DNA of 55,002 nt from a virus. The notes beneath the pieces were generated by a model. That model was not told the DNA's origin, did not search any database, and was given only the letters and a program-made list of their open reading frames with translations. The DNA lies in IMG/VR virus record IMGVR_UViG_3300021479_000008, positions 1-55,002 of that record. One strand, 5' to 3'. The translations under genes and the position numbers were made by a program. Below, piece after piece: positions 7,165 to 15,326 of the stretch (within the stretch, counting starts at the first letter, position 1; the number at the start of each line of letters is the position of its first letter).

Positions 7165-7854
7165 TCACAGTGCACTTAGTCTCCAATCGTTTTTGTTGAC
7201 TGTTCTACGATCACGTCTGCTGCCTGCTGGTATCTGTACTTCGGCTGTACTCTTGGCCATTACCTGAGTCCAGCCTTTCGTTTGATCGTAAATGGAAATA
7301 TACCCGCCTACCGCGAGTTCAAACTGCTTGGTCGTGTGCTGTTTGAAATCCTTACGGTCCAATGCTGTCGGCTCGAACCAAGACGGAGTGACGAAGTCTG
7401 ACAACAAGACTCCATCTATTTCATACCCCAACGAATCTGCTTCTACAGCGTCGCATACTTCCAACGCGTAGATGTTATTATCCGATCCCTGAATACACGT
7501 ATCGATCCAAGGGTCACCTAATATTTCAAGTAACTCATGGCTCAACGTTACCGTCCACGAATTACCTGATTGGATATCCAACTTGGCGAATACCTTACCA
7601 AGCGGTGTTCCTTGGGCTGTCATTTCGTGATAGCCCAAAGCTCCGGCTTGGTCTGGATTATCGACTATGACTAATTGCCACCAACCTTTCGTCAATACGT
7701 TTCCTTTGGGAAGGAAAATCAACGTACTATCGATCTGCCAGTAAGGACAGAAGTCACTACTGACTTGTTTCTGCAACGCAGGTAATACATCCGATACTTG
7801 CTTATCAGTCAATACGGTAGACTGATTGGTAATTGCTATGACTGGTATTGCCAT
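7165..7854 (-). CDS. Candidate HExxE zinc metalloprotease
   Basis: A 229-residue protein. VTLSHELLEILGDPW near residue 104 fits a zincin helix of the HExxE type, and a later LEVCDAVEAD could supply a third metal ligand. The C-terminus (residues 190-229) is basic and polar. Proteins with SHE(V/L)(L/I)E..(G/V)(D/N)P segments are, from memory, found in environmental phages and soil bacteria as putative proteases. No signal peptide is visible. It follows a Tat-signal protein gene by eight bases and has a strong GTAGGAGGATAG ribosome site. Protease activity is inferred only from the helix. Confidence 0.5.
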   Translation of the reverse strand: MAIPVIAITNQSTVLTDKQVSDVLPALQKQVSSDFCPYWQIDSTLIFLPKGNVLTKGWWQLVIVDNPDQAGALGYHEMTAQGTPLGKVFAKLDIQSGNSWTVTLSHELLEILGDPWIDTCIQGSDNNIYALEVCDAVEADSLGYEIDGVLLSDFVTPSWFEPTALDRKDFKQHTTKQFELAVGGYISIYDQTKGWTQVMAKSTAEVQIPAGSRRDRRTVNKNDWRLSAL

Positions 7855-7862
7855 CTATCCTC

Positions 7863-8474
7863 CTACTTCACTATATACTGGGTGTAGCCGTTCTCGGTCA
7901 GCTGCTGATTGAACTTCGCTTTGAACTCTTTTGGAGAAAGCTTCTGAGCAGGAACGTTAATCCTATTTGGCAACTCAGCTGCACGTTTGGCAATTGCCGT
8001 TGTGGCTGGTGTCGGTAGCTGAGTAGCAAACCCGGCAAGCACTGATAGGATGACTCCCAACAATCCCTGTACCAGACTCGATAACTTTGAATCTGGAATC
8101 TTGAGATCGTTCCAGAACTGCTGAATACTGGCTTGCAAAACACTTAACGCAGTGGAAATCTTACCCAGCAATGTTGTCTTGTCTCCGGTAGAGGCATTGT
8201 AATTGTTTACTGCCGTTTGGAGATCAGCAAATCCTGTTTTTACTAGCAGGATAGCTGTATCAATTACCGTTCCTTCTCCAACAGGAAGTACTCCTGCTCC
8301 ACTCAATAGATCGACTATAGATTGAAATGCTTGCAACCCAACGTTTACATACTTGAGTATCGAAGCAAAGACTGTTCCGAATGTACAGGCTGTTTCCAAC
8401 GTCATTGTTCCCAACGTGGATAATACTCCAACACTACCTAACAACAACTTCCCGAACGTTCTTCGTGTTTGCAT
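7863..8474 (-). CDS. Tat-exported protein, possibly a lipoprotein
   Basis: The 203-residue protein begins MQTRRTFGKLLLGSVG, a twin-arginine signal (RRxFGK) with a hydrophobic core, and LETAC at residues 26-30 is a possible lipobox. The mature part is mostly small hydrophobic and Ala/Ser-rich helices (for example residues 95-120 and 140-165), without enzymatic motifs I recognise. A good ribosome site (GAAGGAGAATACA) precedes the ATG, which lies inside the 3' end of a 57-residue gene. Tat export by a phage gene is unusual and suggests delivery to the host periplasm or envelope. Confidence 0.6.
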   Translation of the reverse strand: MQTRRTFGKLLLGSVGVLSTLGTMTLETACTFGTVFASILKYVNVGLQAFQSIVDLLSGAGVLPVGEGTVIDTAILLVKTGFADLQTAVNNYNASTGDKTTLLGKISTALSVLQASIQQFWNDLKIPDSKLSSLVQGLLGVILSVLAGFATQLPTPATTAIAKRAAELPNRINVPAQKLSPKEFKAKFNQQLTENGYTQYIVK

Positions 8475-8607
8475 TGTATTCTCCTTCGCTTATTTTTGCT
8501 ACTTCCCATGCAGTTACTACATCAATCGGATCACCAAAGAAATCTGGAAACCATATCCAACTTAAAAACAATTTGATTCGACGGTACCAATACTTTATCT
8601 TTTTCAT
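8434..8607 (-). CDS. Small 57-residue aromatic-rich protein
   Basis: This short frame begins with ATG at 8607, overlapping the glycosyltransferase stop as ATGA, with AAGG upstream. It encodes a basic start (MKKIKYWYRRIKLF), then LSWIWFPDFFGDPIDVV, possibly one membrane-associated helix. It overlaps the start of the Tat-signal gene by 41 bases. The junction structure supports it; function unknown. Confidence 0.5.
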   Translation of the reverse strand: MKKIKYWYRRIKLFLSWIWFPDFFGDPIDVVTAWEVAKISEGEYNANTKNVREVVVR

Positions 8608-9311
8608 TGGTACCTTTCGTTGACATCTTCCAATCGAAGACTTTGTACTCTAGCAATGTTATGTCCCCAACTCCTGCCTCCAATATGCCCGACTGCCGAC
8701 TTGAATGACTTCACACATTGCCACCCAAGATTATGTAACAACCAACAAATCTCAACGTCACTATGAATATGAATATTTCCTGGAGTAGATTCATCTAGGA
8801 ATACTCCAGTTTTATTACCACGTGCTACACTTACTTCTTTCATCGCTTGCATCGATAATACCCACGCGTGACCTGTGACATAATCGGCAGGAACACTTAT
8901 CTGATACCTTCTCGGTTCTGGATCGGATTGCAGACTACCGACTAGTCCGACCTTACCGGTTTTTTCTACCTCTGCCCACACGTCGTACATTTCTTCCAAC
9001 CATCCCGGTCCGAATACCATGTCCGAGTTCAAGACACAAACGCGTTCCGTTCTGGCAAGACTCAAACCAAGATTTACAGCTCGCGTAAACCATCGTTGGA
9101 ATCCCGTACGAACTAACAACGCATTCGGATACTTACGGATTAGGTTGTCAAGGAATTGTGCACCTGGAATATCGCTTGCGTCATCTACGACAATTATCCT
9201 AATGTTCTTGGTATGTTCTACCAACGTTGCAAGACACTGTTCTAGTAACTCACCCGTGGGGAACTGGGGAACTGAATGATACGTCACGATAGCGTCGGTC
9301 GGTGGAACCAT
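8604..9311 (-). CDS. Family 2 glycosyltransferase
   Basis: A 235-residue GT-A fold enzyme that would transfer a sugar from a nucleotide donor. Motifs: IIVVDDASD near residue 40 (first nucleotide-binding Asp pair), then RWFTRAVNLGLSLART, CVLNSDMVF near residue 94 (DxD-like, here NSD) and HSDVEICWLLHNLGW near residue 187 (acceptor-side ED equivalent). The length is that of a minimal single-domain GT2 without membrane anchor. Start forms TAATG with the upstream gene. Confidence 0.82.
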   Translation of the reverse strand: MVPPTDAIVTYHSVPQFPTGELLEQCLATLVEHTKNIRIIVVDDASDIPGAQFLDNLIRKYPNALLVRTGFQRWFTRAVNLGLSLARTERVCVLNSDMVFGPGWLEEMYDVWAEVEKTGKVGLVGSLQSDPEPRRYQISVPADYVTGHAWVLSMQAMKEVSVARGNKTGVFLDESTPGNIHIHSDVEICWLLHNLGWQCVKSFKSAVGHIGGRSWGHNIARVQSLRLEDVNERYQ

Positions 9312-9757
9312 TACTCTGATCTCCAGACTGCATCTGACTTTCTCAACAAAAGAACCTTATTGCCATACCAACTAACTTGTCTACGTTTGCGTAGTAGACG
9401 TTCAAACTTATTACTTTTAACGTAACCATACTTAGAATCCCACAACCAACCATATTTCGTAAGCTTCTGCTCATGGATGATTAGCCGCAGTTTTCTTATC
9501 TTCAGTCTACTACTAAATCGCAACACCTTACTTTGTATCGGGAAGTATTTCTTCTTGTCAATGTCTTTACTAAAGTTTCCCGACCGGTATATGTAAACCA
9601 TTTCATCTATATTACATACACCATGGTAAATCGCACCACTAAGAGCAAACGCATTCTTTGAATCTGTGCTGGAGTATAAGCTACCATTTTTTCTTAGCTC
9701 CAGAAAACTTCCATCTTTACTGACTATCTTTTTCACTACCTTCTGTGACTTGTCCAT
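9311..9757 (-). CDS. Unknown basic protein
   Basis: About 148 residues, strongly basic, especially residues 80-148 (RLKIRKLRLI, FERLLRKRRQ). The N-terminal third has a strand-rich look with SSTDSKNAFALSGAIYHG. I start it at ATG 9757, just after the upstream stop at 9760, rather than at 9790 inside that gene. Possibly nucleic-acid binding because of its charge. No family recognised. Confidence 0.5.
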   Translation of the reverse strand: MDKSQKVVKKIVSKDGSFLELRKNGSLYSSTDSKNAFALSGAIYHGVCNIDEMVYIYRSGNFSKDIDKKKYFPIQSKVLRFSSRLKIRKLRLIIHEQKLTKYGWLWDSKYGYVKSNKFERLLRKRRQVSWYGNKVLLLRKSDAVWRSE

Positions 9758-9759
9758 AA

Positions 9760-10029
9760 TTACTGGGAAATTATTGCAATGTCTTTGCACTTCTTCAATC
9801 CAGCTTGCAGGTTTGTCAGTGTCTTAACTATACTCTTGTCATCTATGAAAGGTAGGACTTGATTGATCTCACTCGCTACTACATCGGGTTTGGTTGTTTC
9901 TCCGGTTGCTAAGAAACTACTGAGCGGAGTGTTACGTAACTTTTTCAAAGCGTTACTGACGTCACTCCAGCCTTTGGCAGTGGAAATGTCTGATACGAAA
10001 CCTTCACTGTCCACAAGAAAGAAACTCAT
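9760..10029 (-). CDS. Unknown 89-residue protein
   Basis: Begins MSFFLVDSEGFVSDISTAKGW and is followed by two amphipathic helices. I chose ATG 10029 because GAGGA lies five bases upstream; the frame remains open to 10041. The 5' region carries a TCTGTATAAT element, so this gene may head its own transcript. Function unknown. FLVDSEGFVSDI resembles the opening of small phage proteins of unknown role, but I cannot name a family. Confidence 0.5.
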   Translation of the reverse strand: MSFFLVDSEGFVSDISTAKGWSDVSNALKKLRNTPLSSFLATGETTKPDVVASEINQVLPFIDDKSIVKTLTNLQAGLKKCKDIAIISQ

Positions 10030-10045
10030 TTTGTTCCTCATTCAT

Positions 10046-10055
10046 ATTATACAGA
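10046..10055 (-). promoter_or_regulatory. TCTGTATAAT promoter-like element
   Basis: Second copy of the element, ten identical bases, between the stop at 10066 and the gene starting at 10029. TATAAT ends 16 bases before the ATG that has a ribosome site, so any transcript would have a very short leader holding only the Shine-Dalgarno sequence. Confidence 0.45.
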
Positions 10056-10065
10056 TACGCAGTTT

Positions 10066-11679
10066 CTATTTTATATACTTCGTCAGGCCCGCGAAAGTAT
10101 TGACACTTTTCATCATGTGAAGGTTAAATGATCCCAACCCAGCTCGTACCAGTACATCTAATTTCTTTTGACGCATATCAACAACTACCGTGTACGTTCT
10201 CAATTTCTTCTGTCTTGCTTCTTTCATTTTCCTTGCCAATGAAGACTTGTGCATGGTAATTTTCGTATTCTTCATTCCTGGGAATAGGGTTTTTACTTCT
10301 ATACCTACTCCCTTTTTCATCACGTCGAACGGTTCGTGATCGGCTAATTGCGTACCACCTATTGCTTTCGCGACTAGACCTTCACTCAACGTCGATATGT
10401 TATACTTTTCTTTCGTCATGGGAACATACGATGCTTTCGCGCGCTCGATCTTGTTCTCGTCTTTGGGTTTACGCCCGTAAGGATGACGGCCTGAGCCTAG
10501 TCCTCCTCCGTACATGGATACTGGTTTGTGAGACTGAATGGAAACCTGGGGATAGTTATGAACATGATCTTTTATATACTTTTCTATAAACTCTTTCTTG
10601 GAAGGCTCCATCTGATATCCCTTTCCAAGAAGTACAAATGCCCCGCAATCGGCAAAATCTTCGTTTGGATTTCGCTCTGCGTAATGGCGGGTGAACTTTA
10701 TTCCAGCTTTATGTGTCCACTTACTCGTAGCTTTTGGCCATCCTGGTCTTTTCTCAACATAAGGTAAGGATTGCCCTGGTTTCCATCCTATTATCCAACC
10801 CGATAAATCCTGCCATGCTTTTTTCTCCTCTTGTGAAAAGTTTTCGTATATAGAATGAAATACTTCATGTACCACAGTTATTTCTATGTGGTATATCCAA
10901 CCTTCTCCTTTTCCAAGCCTAGTTCTGTTGATGAAATTTTTCGGATTAAAGAATATCGTACTCGTCTCCGGTTCATACTTACCGTGTACTGCATTTAATT
11001 CGTTGGCACTTTTGATCTGCTTTACGTATACCAATAATTCTGGTGGTACACGGGAGATCATCGCTCTAAGACCTTCTTCTTCCGGTCCGGTAAATCCACT
11101 GATCTTGATTCCGTGCCACAACGTTCCGGAATAATCTCCTGCTGGGGAAGATTCTGTGGCTGCTTCTAACTCTTTCTTAGGCTCCCACCAGTCACTACAA
11201 AATTCGTCTGCGGGTAGGGGAAGTTTCTTAGAGCCATCATTCCACTTGATGTAATACTCGTTACTACATTCTTTCTTATCTTCGCTCACATACTTACACG
11301 AAGCACAACTACTTCCTCCTTTTGGAACCTGCATTGCTGCTTTGTGATCATCTGGGTAAGTTGCTTCACCAGCTTTCAAAGACTGCCTCAACGTCTCGGC
11401 TAAATCACCTTGGAAAGAAGTAGCATACCTACGTAAGAAAGATTCTCCGTGACGCTTGTACTGATTCCTCATGTCCTCTATCGCATCGGCATTGGAAATA
11501 CCACGATGCCTGCCGTAACGTTCTACGGCTTCATTGCACTTAGGACATAGATTCTTTTTTGTGTTTACGTTGCAGACTTCACAGTGTCTACCTGATCCCG
11601 GACCACCACTGGTAATATCGTGGACGGTATCGGCTATTGCTTCTACAGCACTGGCGACGATGTCTTCTACGGGAATCAT
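10066..11679 (-). CDS. Polyvalent protein: zinc ribbon, HExxH zincin and nuclease-like domains
   Basis: A 537-residue modular protein. After an amphipathic leader, GGPGSGR (residues 25-31) precedes a CEVC/CPKC zinc ribbon. A second cysteine module follows (CASC at 125, C138, FCSDWW at 160), possibly a small Fe-S or zinc domain. HEVFHSIYENF (271-281) with NPNEDFADC (337-345) is a zincin active site plus third ligand. GGLGSGR (392-398) then introduces a C-terminal domain with LSEGLVAKAIGG, PFDVMKKGVGIEVKT and RTYTVVVDMR, a pattern like PD-(D/E)XK nucleases. This composition fits the phage 'polyvalent proteins', long modular proteins thought to enter the cell with the DNA. Activities are inferred from motifs only. 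Confidence 0.65.
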   Translation of the reverse strand: MIPVEDIVASAVEAIADTVHDITSGGPGSGRHCEVCNVNTKKNLCPKCNEAVERYGRHRGISNADAIEDMRNQYKRHGESFLRRYATSFQGDLAETLRQSLKAGEATYPDDHKAAMQVPKGGSSCASCKYVSEDKKECSNEYYIKWNDGSKKLPLPADEFCSDWWEPKKELEAATESSPAGDYSGTLWHGIKISGFTGPEEEGLRAMISRVPPELLVYVKQIKSANELNAVHGKYEPETSTIFFNPKNFINRTRLGKGEGWIYHIEITVVHEVFHSIYENFSQEEKKAWQDLSGWIIGWKPGQSLPYVEKRPGWPKATSKWTHKAGIKFTRHYAERNPNEDFADCGAFVLLGKGYQMEPSKKEFIEKYIKDHVHNYPQVSIQSHKPVSMYGGGLGSGRHPYGRKPKDENKIERAKASYVPMTKEKYNISTLSEGLVAKAIGGTQLADHEPFDVMKKGVGIEVKTLFPGMKNTKITMHKSSLARKMKEARQKKLRTYTVVVDMRQKKLDVLVRAGLGSFNLHMMKSVNTFAGLTKYIK

Positions 11680-11685
11680 TTTTAC

Positions 11686-12072
11686 CTAAGCGAATGTAAC
11701 GTTTCCTTGTTGAACAAAAAAGTGGGCTTCACAACCACTCGTAAGCAATACAGATGATGAACCTGCGACTAGACTTAAATCTTCGTAATTTGTACCCACA
11801 AGATTCCAACGCCCTGGCTTAGGATCAATATCAGGTGGAACTTTGGGAGACCAACACAATACCCAATGTGTTCCAACCGATCCTTTATTCTGTTCAAAAC
11901 ACTTAGGACACATAAACGTTATTCCATCAGCTTCTTGTGGTGTATCTACATATACTTGATATTCACGTGGTCCTGTTACTTCCTCATCAGTACCATCTTC
12001 CTTACGTCTAGTCCATTGCTCTACTCTTTCTTCGCGACGTAGGAACTGCGGTTCTAATGTACTAAGTCTCAT
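11686..12072 (-). CDS. Unknown protein, DUF6527-like by eye
   Basis: A 128-residue protein with CPKCFEQ near residue 55, THWVLCWSP, PGRWNLVGTNYEDLSL and LTSGCEAHFFVQQG at the end. The order 'Cys pair, W..G...L.PS.....GC.AHFFI..G' resembles DUF6527 proteins, small zinc-binding proteins seen near phage and ubiquitin-like conflict genes. The match is from memory. It sits between two polyvalent protein genes, starting with an ATGA overlap, so it may work with them. Confidence 0.5.
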   Translation of the reverse strand: MRLSTLEPQFLRREERVEQWTRRKEDGTDEEVTGPREYQVYVDTPQEADGITFMCPKCFEQNKGSVGTHWVLCWSPKVPPDIDPKPGRWNLVGTNYEDLSLVAGSSSVLLTSGCEAHFFVQQGNVTFA

Positions 12073-14099
12073 ATTGCTGCAGCTCCAAAAGCGCGGAACA
12101 TACCACCGCCATTTATCCTGCGTCTCCTGTTACGCAATGCACTGGCATAATAGGCACTAGGTGTTGCTATGGCTGTAGTACGAACGGGTACCATTGGAGG
12201 AATTCCACCCGGCTTTGAACGTTTCAACAACTTCATTCTTTGTTCCTTGGTGTCTTTACTATTACGTCTTTGTACGTCCATAAATTTGTTGTCCTTTTCC
12301 TGCGGATCGTCTACCGGTACTTTCTGCCCTTTTCCTCTCTTGGCTAACGAAGGAGGAGCGAACCACGTCATTGGATCGATATAACCCCATGACTGGGCTC
12401 CGGCCATTGGTTCTCCTTGATCTCCGAACGCGGCTATCTTCGGTGGCCGTATTAACTTATCCGATCTATCTGGGAACAACTTCAATTGGTTTTTGTTCTT
12501 ATGGGCTAGTGCTCGTTCCTTTTCCGGACTCTTCCACTGGTTAAGACCTTTTGCGGAAGATTTACGTCCTGAACCTGGTCCACCCGCTTTGATAGTTGTC
12601 TCTCCACCTATACCGTACCTTTCACTCAAAAAAGTTTTCAAATCATTGAGCGCAACTTTGAAAGACTGTTCTTTATCTTGTTCTGCGTTATGCTGGGTGT
12701 AGTAACCGATCCTCTCTAGTTTATTTCCCGTAGCTCTTGGAGCGTTTGTTATCTCTGTAACTTTAACATGTCCAACATCAGTAGGATGCTTTACTACATT
12801 TACTTGATGGCCTCTAGCTGTGTAGTACTGATTACTAGTACTTTTGAACCCTTCTTTGAACTTGCCATAACTTGGATGCCTACCACTACCGGGGCCACCT
12901 GCATCCACATACGGTTCTATTCCAGCCCGACGCTCTGATTTCTTAAACTCAGAAGGCGATTGTCTGATTACTTTCCCTGCATACATCCGTGTCATCTTCT
13001 CTACGTACGCACTGGTTGCTTCTTTATGCGCGTCCTCGTGCTTCATACCTGCTTGTTTCGCTAACTGATATATACGCTGGTACTCCTTCATTGCTTGTTT
13101 CTTGCGGCCACTTCCCGGTCCTCCGGCGAATAGATTCTTTGGAAGACTAGGTTCTATGAAGCTTTTTCTGTCGGCTACGGCTTGGCCCATCTCTCTACTG
13201 GGGTAGCAGCCAAAGCTACGGTCTACACCCGAATCACTTACAACACAATACTGAGTTCCCTGTTTTACTATTCTCTTTTTCCCTTTTGGTGGGTTTGGCG
13301 ACGTTTCCAGTTCTACATTCTCTTCTTTCGCTTCTACTAATCCTCCAACGTGTTTCTGCTTTCTGATGAGCTTACGGAAATGTTTACGCTCTCTACCATT
13401 GTGATCGTCTGGTGGTAGTATTTCTCCCGTCTTACGGTCTACTTCCCACTGAACATCTTTATAGGCTTCGTGCGTAATCGTCGCATCTGGATCGTCAGGA
13501 TCGTGGGTTGCCTTTACACTTGTCGGAAACATGCTAGGCTCTCTGTCTGCCAGATTTGTGAGATACATGAAATCGCGAGAAATATTCTCACCGTTACGGA
13601 AACGTATGTTGGCTCGCGTTCCTTTTACTTTCATGACTACGCCACGTCCGTGGAATCCGTGTACGTATACCTGGTCTCCAACTCCGAATGTACTGGAGAA
13701 TAACATCTTGTTACTTTCTTCTTTGATACGCTGCTTGAATTCTTTCAACGGGCAAACCGTAACACTTCCGTAAAAATGATTGGGCAAATCATAGTTTTTG
13801 AAATAGGCTTCCTTGGCGGCTAACACATCTGGGAACCCAAGCATACATTTGTCTTCGTCCCATTGCGTTCCTTGCTTGTCCGTCTGGTGGATAATGTACA
13901 CGAACTTTGCTGATGTATCTGGTCCGAGAAAAACATCTATGGCGTCCCCGTCGGCTCCTGTTGTACCAACTATGTACCCATAATCATGTGAAAGTACCGT
14001 ACTCCACGGTTTTCCAGATTGTTTATCAACTCCAGACCGGGTGCTTCCGGCTGGATTCTCTATACAAATCTTTATTCCACGGAATACGGTGTATTTCAC
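12069..14099 (-). CDS. Polyvalent protein with InPase-like domain and three GGPGSGR-headed modules
   Basis: A 676-residue modular protein with a GTG start (GGAGGGTGAT upstream). Residues 1-125 match the 'InPase' domain of phage polyvalent proteins: IENPAGSTRSGVD, DYGYIVGTTGADGDAIDVF, DEDKCMLGFPD and LKEFK. Residues 138-182 look like an SH3/KOW barrel (FGVGDQVYVHGFHGRGVV). Residues 280-310 hold YCVVSDSGVDRSFGCY. GGPGSGR then occurs at 326-332, 401-407 and 506-512, each starting a new basic, helical or strand-rich module. The C-terminus is proline- and arginine-rich. The protein is probably virion-associated or injected, but no capsid gene is visible to support that. InPase catalysis is not established for these domains. 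Confidence 0.7.
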   Translation of the reverse strand: MKYTVFRGIKICIENPAGSTRSGVDKQSGKPWSTVLSHDYGYIVGTTGADGDAIDVFLGPDTSAKFVYIIHQTDKQGTQWDEDKCMLGFPDVLAAKEAYFKNYDLPNHFYGSVTVCPLKEFKQRIKEESNKMLFSSTFGVGDQVYVHGFHGRGVVMKVKGTRANIRFRNGENISRDFMYLTNLADREPSMFPTSVKATHDPDDPDATITHEAYKDVQWEVDRKTGEILPPDDHNGRERKHFRKLIRKQKHVGGLVEAKEENVELETSPNPPKGKKRIVKQGTQYCVVSDSGVDRSFGCYPSREMGQAVADRKSFIEPSLPKNLFAGGPGSGRKKQAMKEYQRIYQLAKQAGMKHEDAHKEATSAYVEKMTRMYAGKVIRQSPSEFKKSERRAGIEPYVDAGGPGSGRHPSYGKFKEGFKSTSNQYYTARGHQVNVVKHPTDVGHVKVTEITNAPRATGNKLERIGYYTQHNAEQDKEQSFKVALNDLKTFLSERYGIGGETTIKAGGPGSGRKSSAKGLNQWKSPEKERALAHKNKNQLKLFPDRSDKLIRPPKIAAFGDQGEPMAGAQSWGYIDPMTWFAPPSLAKRGKGQKVPVDDPQEKDNKFMDVQRRNSKDTKEQRMKLLKRSKPGGIPPMVPVRTTAIATPSAYYASALRNRRRRINGGGMFRAFGAAAI

Positions 14100-14258
14100 A
14101 TCACCCTCCGATCAAAATTCTCGTGTTTAAGACACGTATAGGAGATAGGGCGTGCCTGCGTTTACGTGGTTTGAGACGGGTTATTTTCGTAGCAGAGGGG
14201 TTTGGATAGGGAAAGGGAAAGGACGTGTGTAAACGCGTTTTGCACATAAGTAACAACT
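14100..14258. other. 159-bp non-coding region with inverted repeats
   Basis: This is the longest gap between genes. It contains an 8-bp inverted repeat (GCGTTTAC at 14158-14165 with GTAAACGC at 14229-14236), a palindrome AAACGCGTTT at 14231-14240 and a short hairpin CGTGT/ACACG at about 14123-14137 just before the ribosome site of the polyvalent gene. I see no convincing -35/-10 pair. It probably holds the control region for the downstream genes. Confidence 0.5.
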
Positions 14259-14462
14259 TTACGAACCACTTGGAATCTGCGGCGGTGTAAAAGACGTATT
14301 GTTGAACAAATACGTTACTTTCGGGCTCTCACGAAATGTACCACCAGCGTTTTCAAGACTTTTCTGGTTGGTAAGTCCTTGCGAGGCCAACTTTACTAAC
14401 AAGCCAGCAGTTTCTAGCGCATCTTCACGAGCGCGCAATAGTGGAGCAACGTGTAACGGCAT
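14259..14462 (-). CDS. Unknown 67-residue protein
   Basis: Starts MPLHVAPLLRAREDALETAG, a predicted amphipathic helix, followed by a polar C-terminus. The ATG at 14462 has a very strong AAGGAGGG site overlapping the stop of the nucleotidyltransferase gene; the frame stays open further upstream inside that gene but without a start signal. It is the last gene before the 159-bp gap. Function unknown. Confidence 0.6.
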   Translation of the reverse strand: MPLHVAPLLRAREDALETAGLLVKLASQGLTNQKSLENAGGTFRESPKVTYLFNNTSFTPPQIPSGS

Positions 14463-14463
14463 T

Positions 14464-14814
14464 TTAATACCCTCCTTGGAGTGATAGTTCTTTGTAACTG
14501 TAATCCTTTTCTTTACCTTTGTGCTTCTGGTGCAAAGATTCTGCACACTCAACGGTCCCAAAGATCACGTGTACTCTATTTGTCCCAAGTTTCTGATGAA
14601 TTTCTGCAATCTGTTCCCACGAAGGATACTCAATACGGAACTCTGTACGTGGCAACTGGATAAGAAGGTCTATGTCGGACCAGTCAGTCTGCTTCCCCGA
14701 TGCATACGAACCTATCAACAGAATCTTTTCTACTTTCTTCGGGAATAGGACTATGTTACAAATGTCTCTTACCAGTCCTGCTTTCTCCAGAATCTGTGAT
14801 TTGGTAAATATCAT
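14464..14814 (-). CDS. Minimal nucleotidyltransferase (MNT type)
   Basis: A 116-residue protein with LLIGSYASGKQTDWSDIDLL near residues 32-51, the GSxxxG...SDxD active site of the DNA polymerase beta nucleotidyltransferase fold. A third Asp may be replaced by the HVIFGTVE segment near residue 82. Stand-alone proteins of this size are usually MNT partners of HEPN toxins that adenylylate the toxin, but no HEPN gene lies next to it; the neighbours are two small unknown proteins. In a phage it could act as an orphan antitoxin or nucleotidyl-transfer enzyme. Confidence 0.75.
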   Translation of the reverse strand: MIFTKSQILEKAGLVRDICNIVLFPKKVEKILLIGSYASGKQTDWSDIDLLIQLPRTEFRIEYPSWEQIAEIHQKLGTNRVHVIFGTVECAESLHQKHKGKEKDYSYKELSLQGGY

Positions 14815-15326
14815 TAGTCACCATACGTACTAGTAAATCGTTGTATTCCTTTAATCCCATTGGCAACTTGTGGTTTAGCAGTTCTACTCCCATTCCAACA
14901 CTGTACCTTTCCAACTTTACCATTTACAAAATTAACCTGTATCCAAGTTCCGTCACCTTCATATTCTGTGTTTCGAGAATACATCCGACGGGTTACTGAA
15001 TTATTATCTTTCCCAAAAGAACGCATTTCCATCATATGATCAACAGTTTCAATACTATCCGAACCCGCATTCATATCGGGATTATGTTCGACCAGTCTTT
15101 GTCTCGCTTTCTGCCGTACTGCCGGTGTAGTGCTTGGATCTGGACGCGAAATGATCTTCGAGTAAGGTCTAGCTAGCATTGCTGTCTCGGCTTCACTCGG
15201 CGTATCGTGCTCACTGATTACATCCTGATATTTCGTATCGACAACTTTATACTTACGTCCTATCTTGGAACTGCCCCCTCCTTGACTTCCTTCACAGTAT
15301 AACGTTATGGAATCTTGAAGGTTCAT
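14814..15326 (-). CDS. Unknown protein with MNLQ leader
   Basis: A 170-residue protein starting MNLQDSITL, nearly the same as MNLQTAITL (27859) and MNLQEAVSM (26429). Residues 12-24 (EGSQGGGSSKIGRK) sit where GGPGSGC sits in the protein at 26954-27859 and may be a degenerate form. The middle is polar, and the C-terminal 60 residues have strand-like TWIQVNFVNGKVGKVQCWN. Start ATG overlaps the gmd stop (ATGA). Function unknown; the leader links it to the GGPGSGR proteins. Confidence 0.55.
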   Translation of the reverse strand: MNLQDSITLYCEGSQGGGSSKIGRKYKVVDTKYQDVISEHDTPSEAETAMLARPYSKIISRPDPSTTPAVRQKARQRLVEHNPDMNAGSDSIETVDHMMEMRSFGKDNNSVTRRMYSRNTEYEGDGTWIQVNFVNGKVGKVQCWNGSRTAKPQVANGIKGIQRFTSTYGD

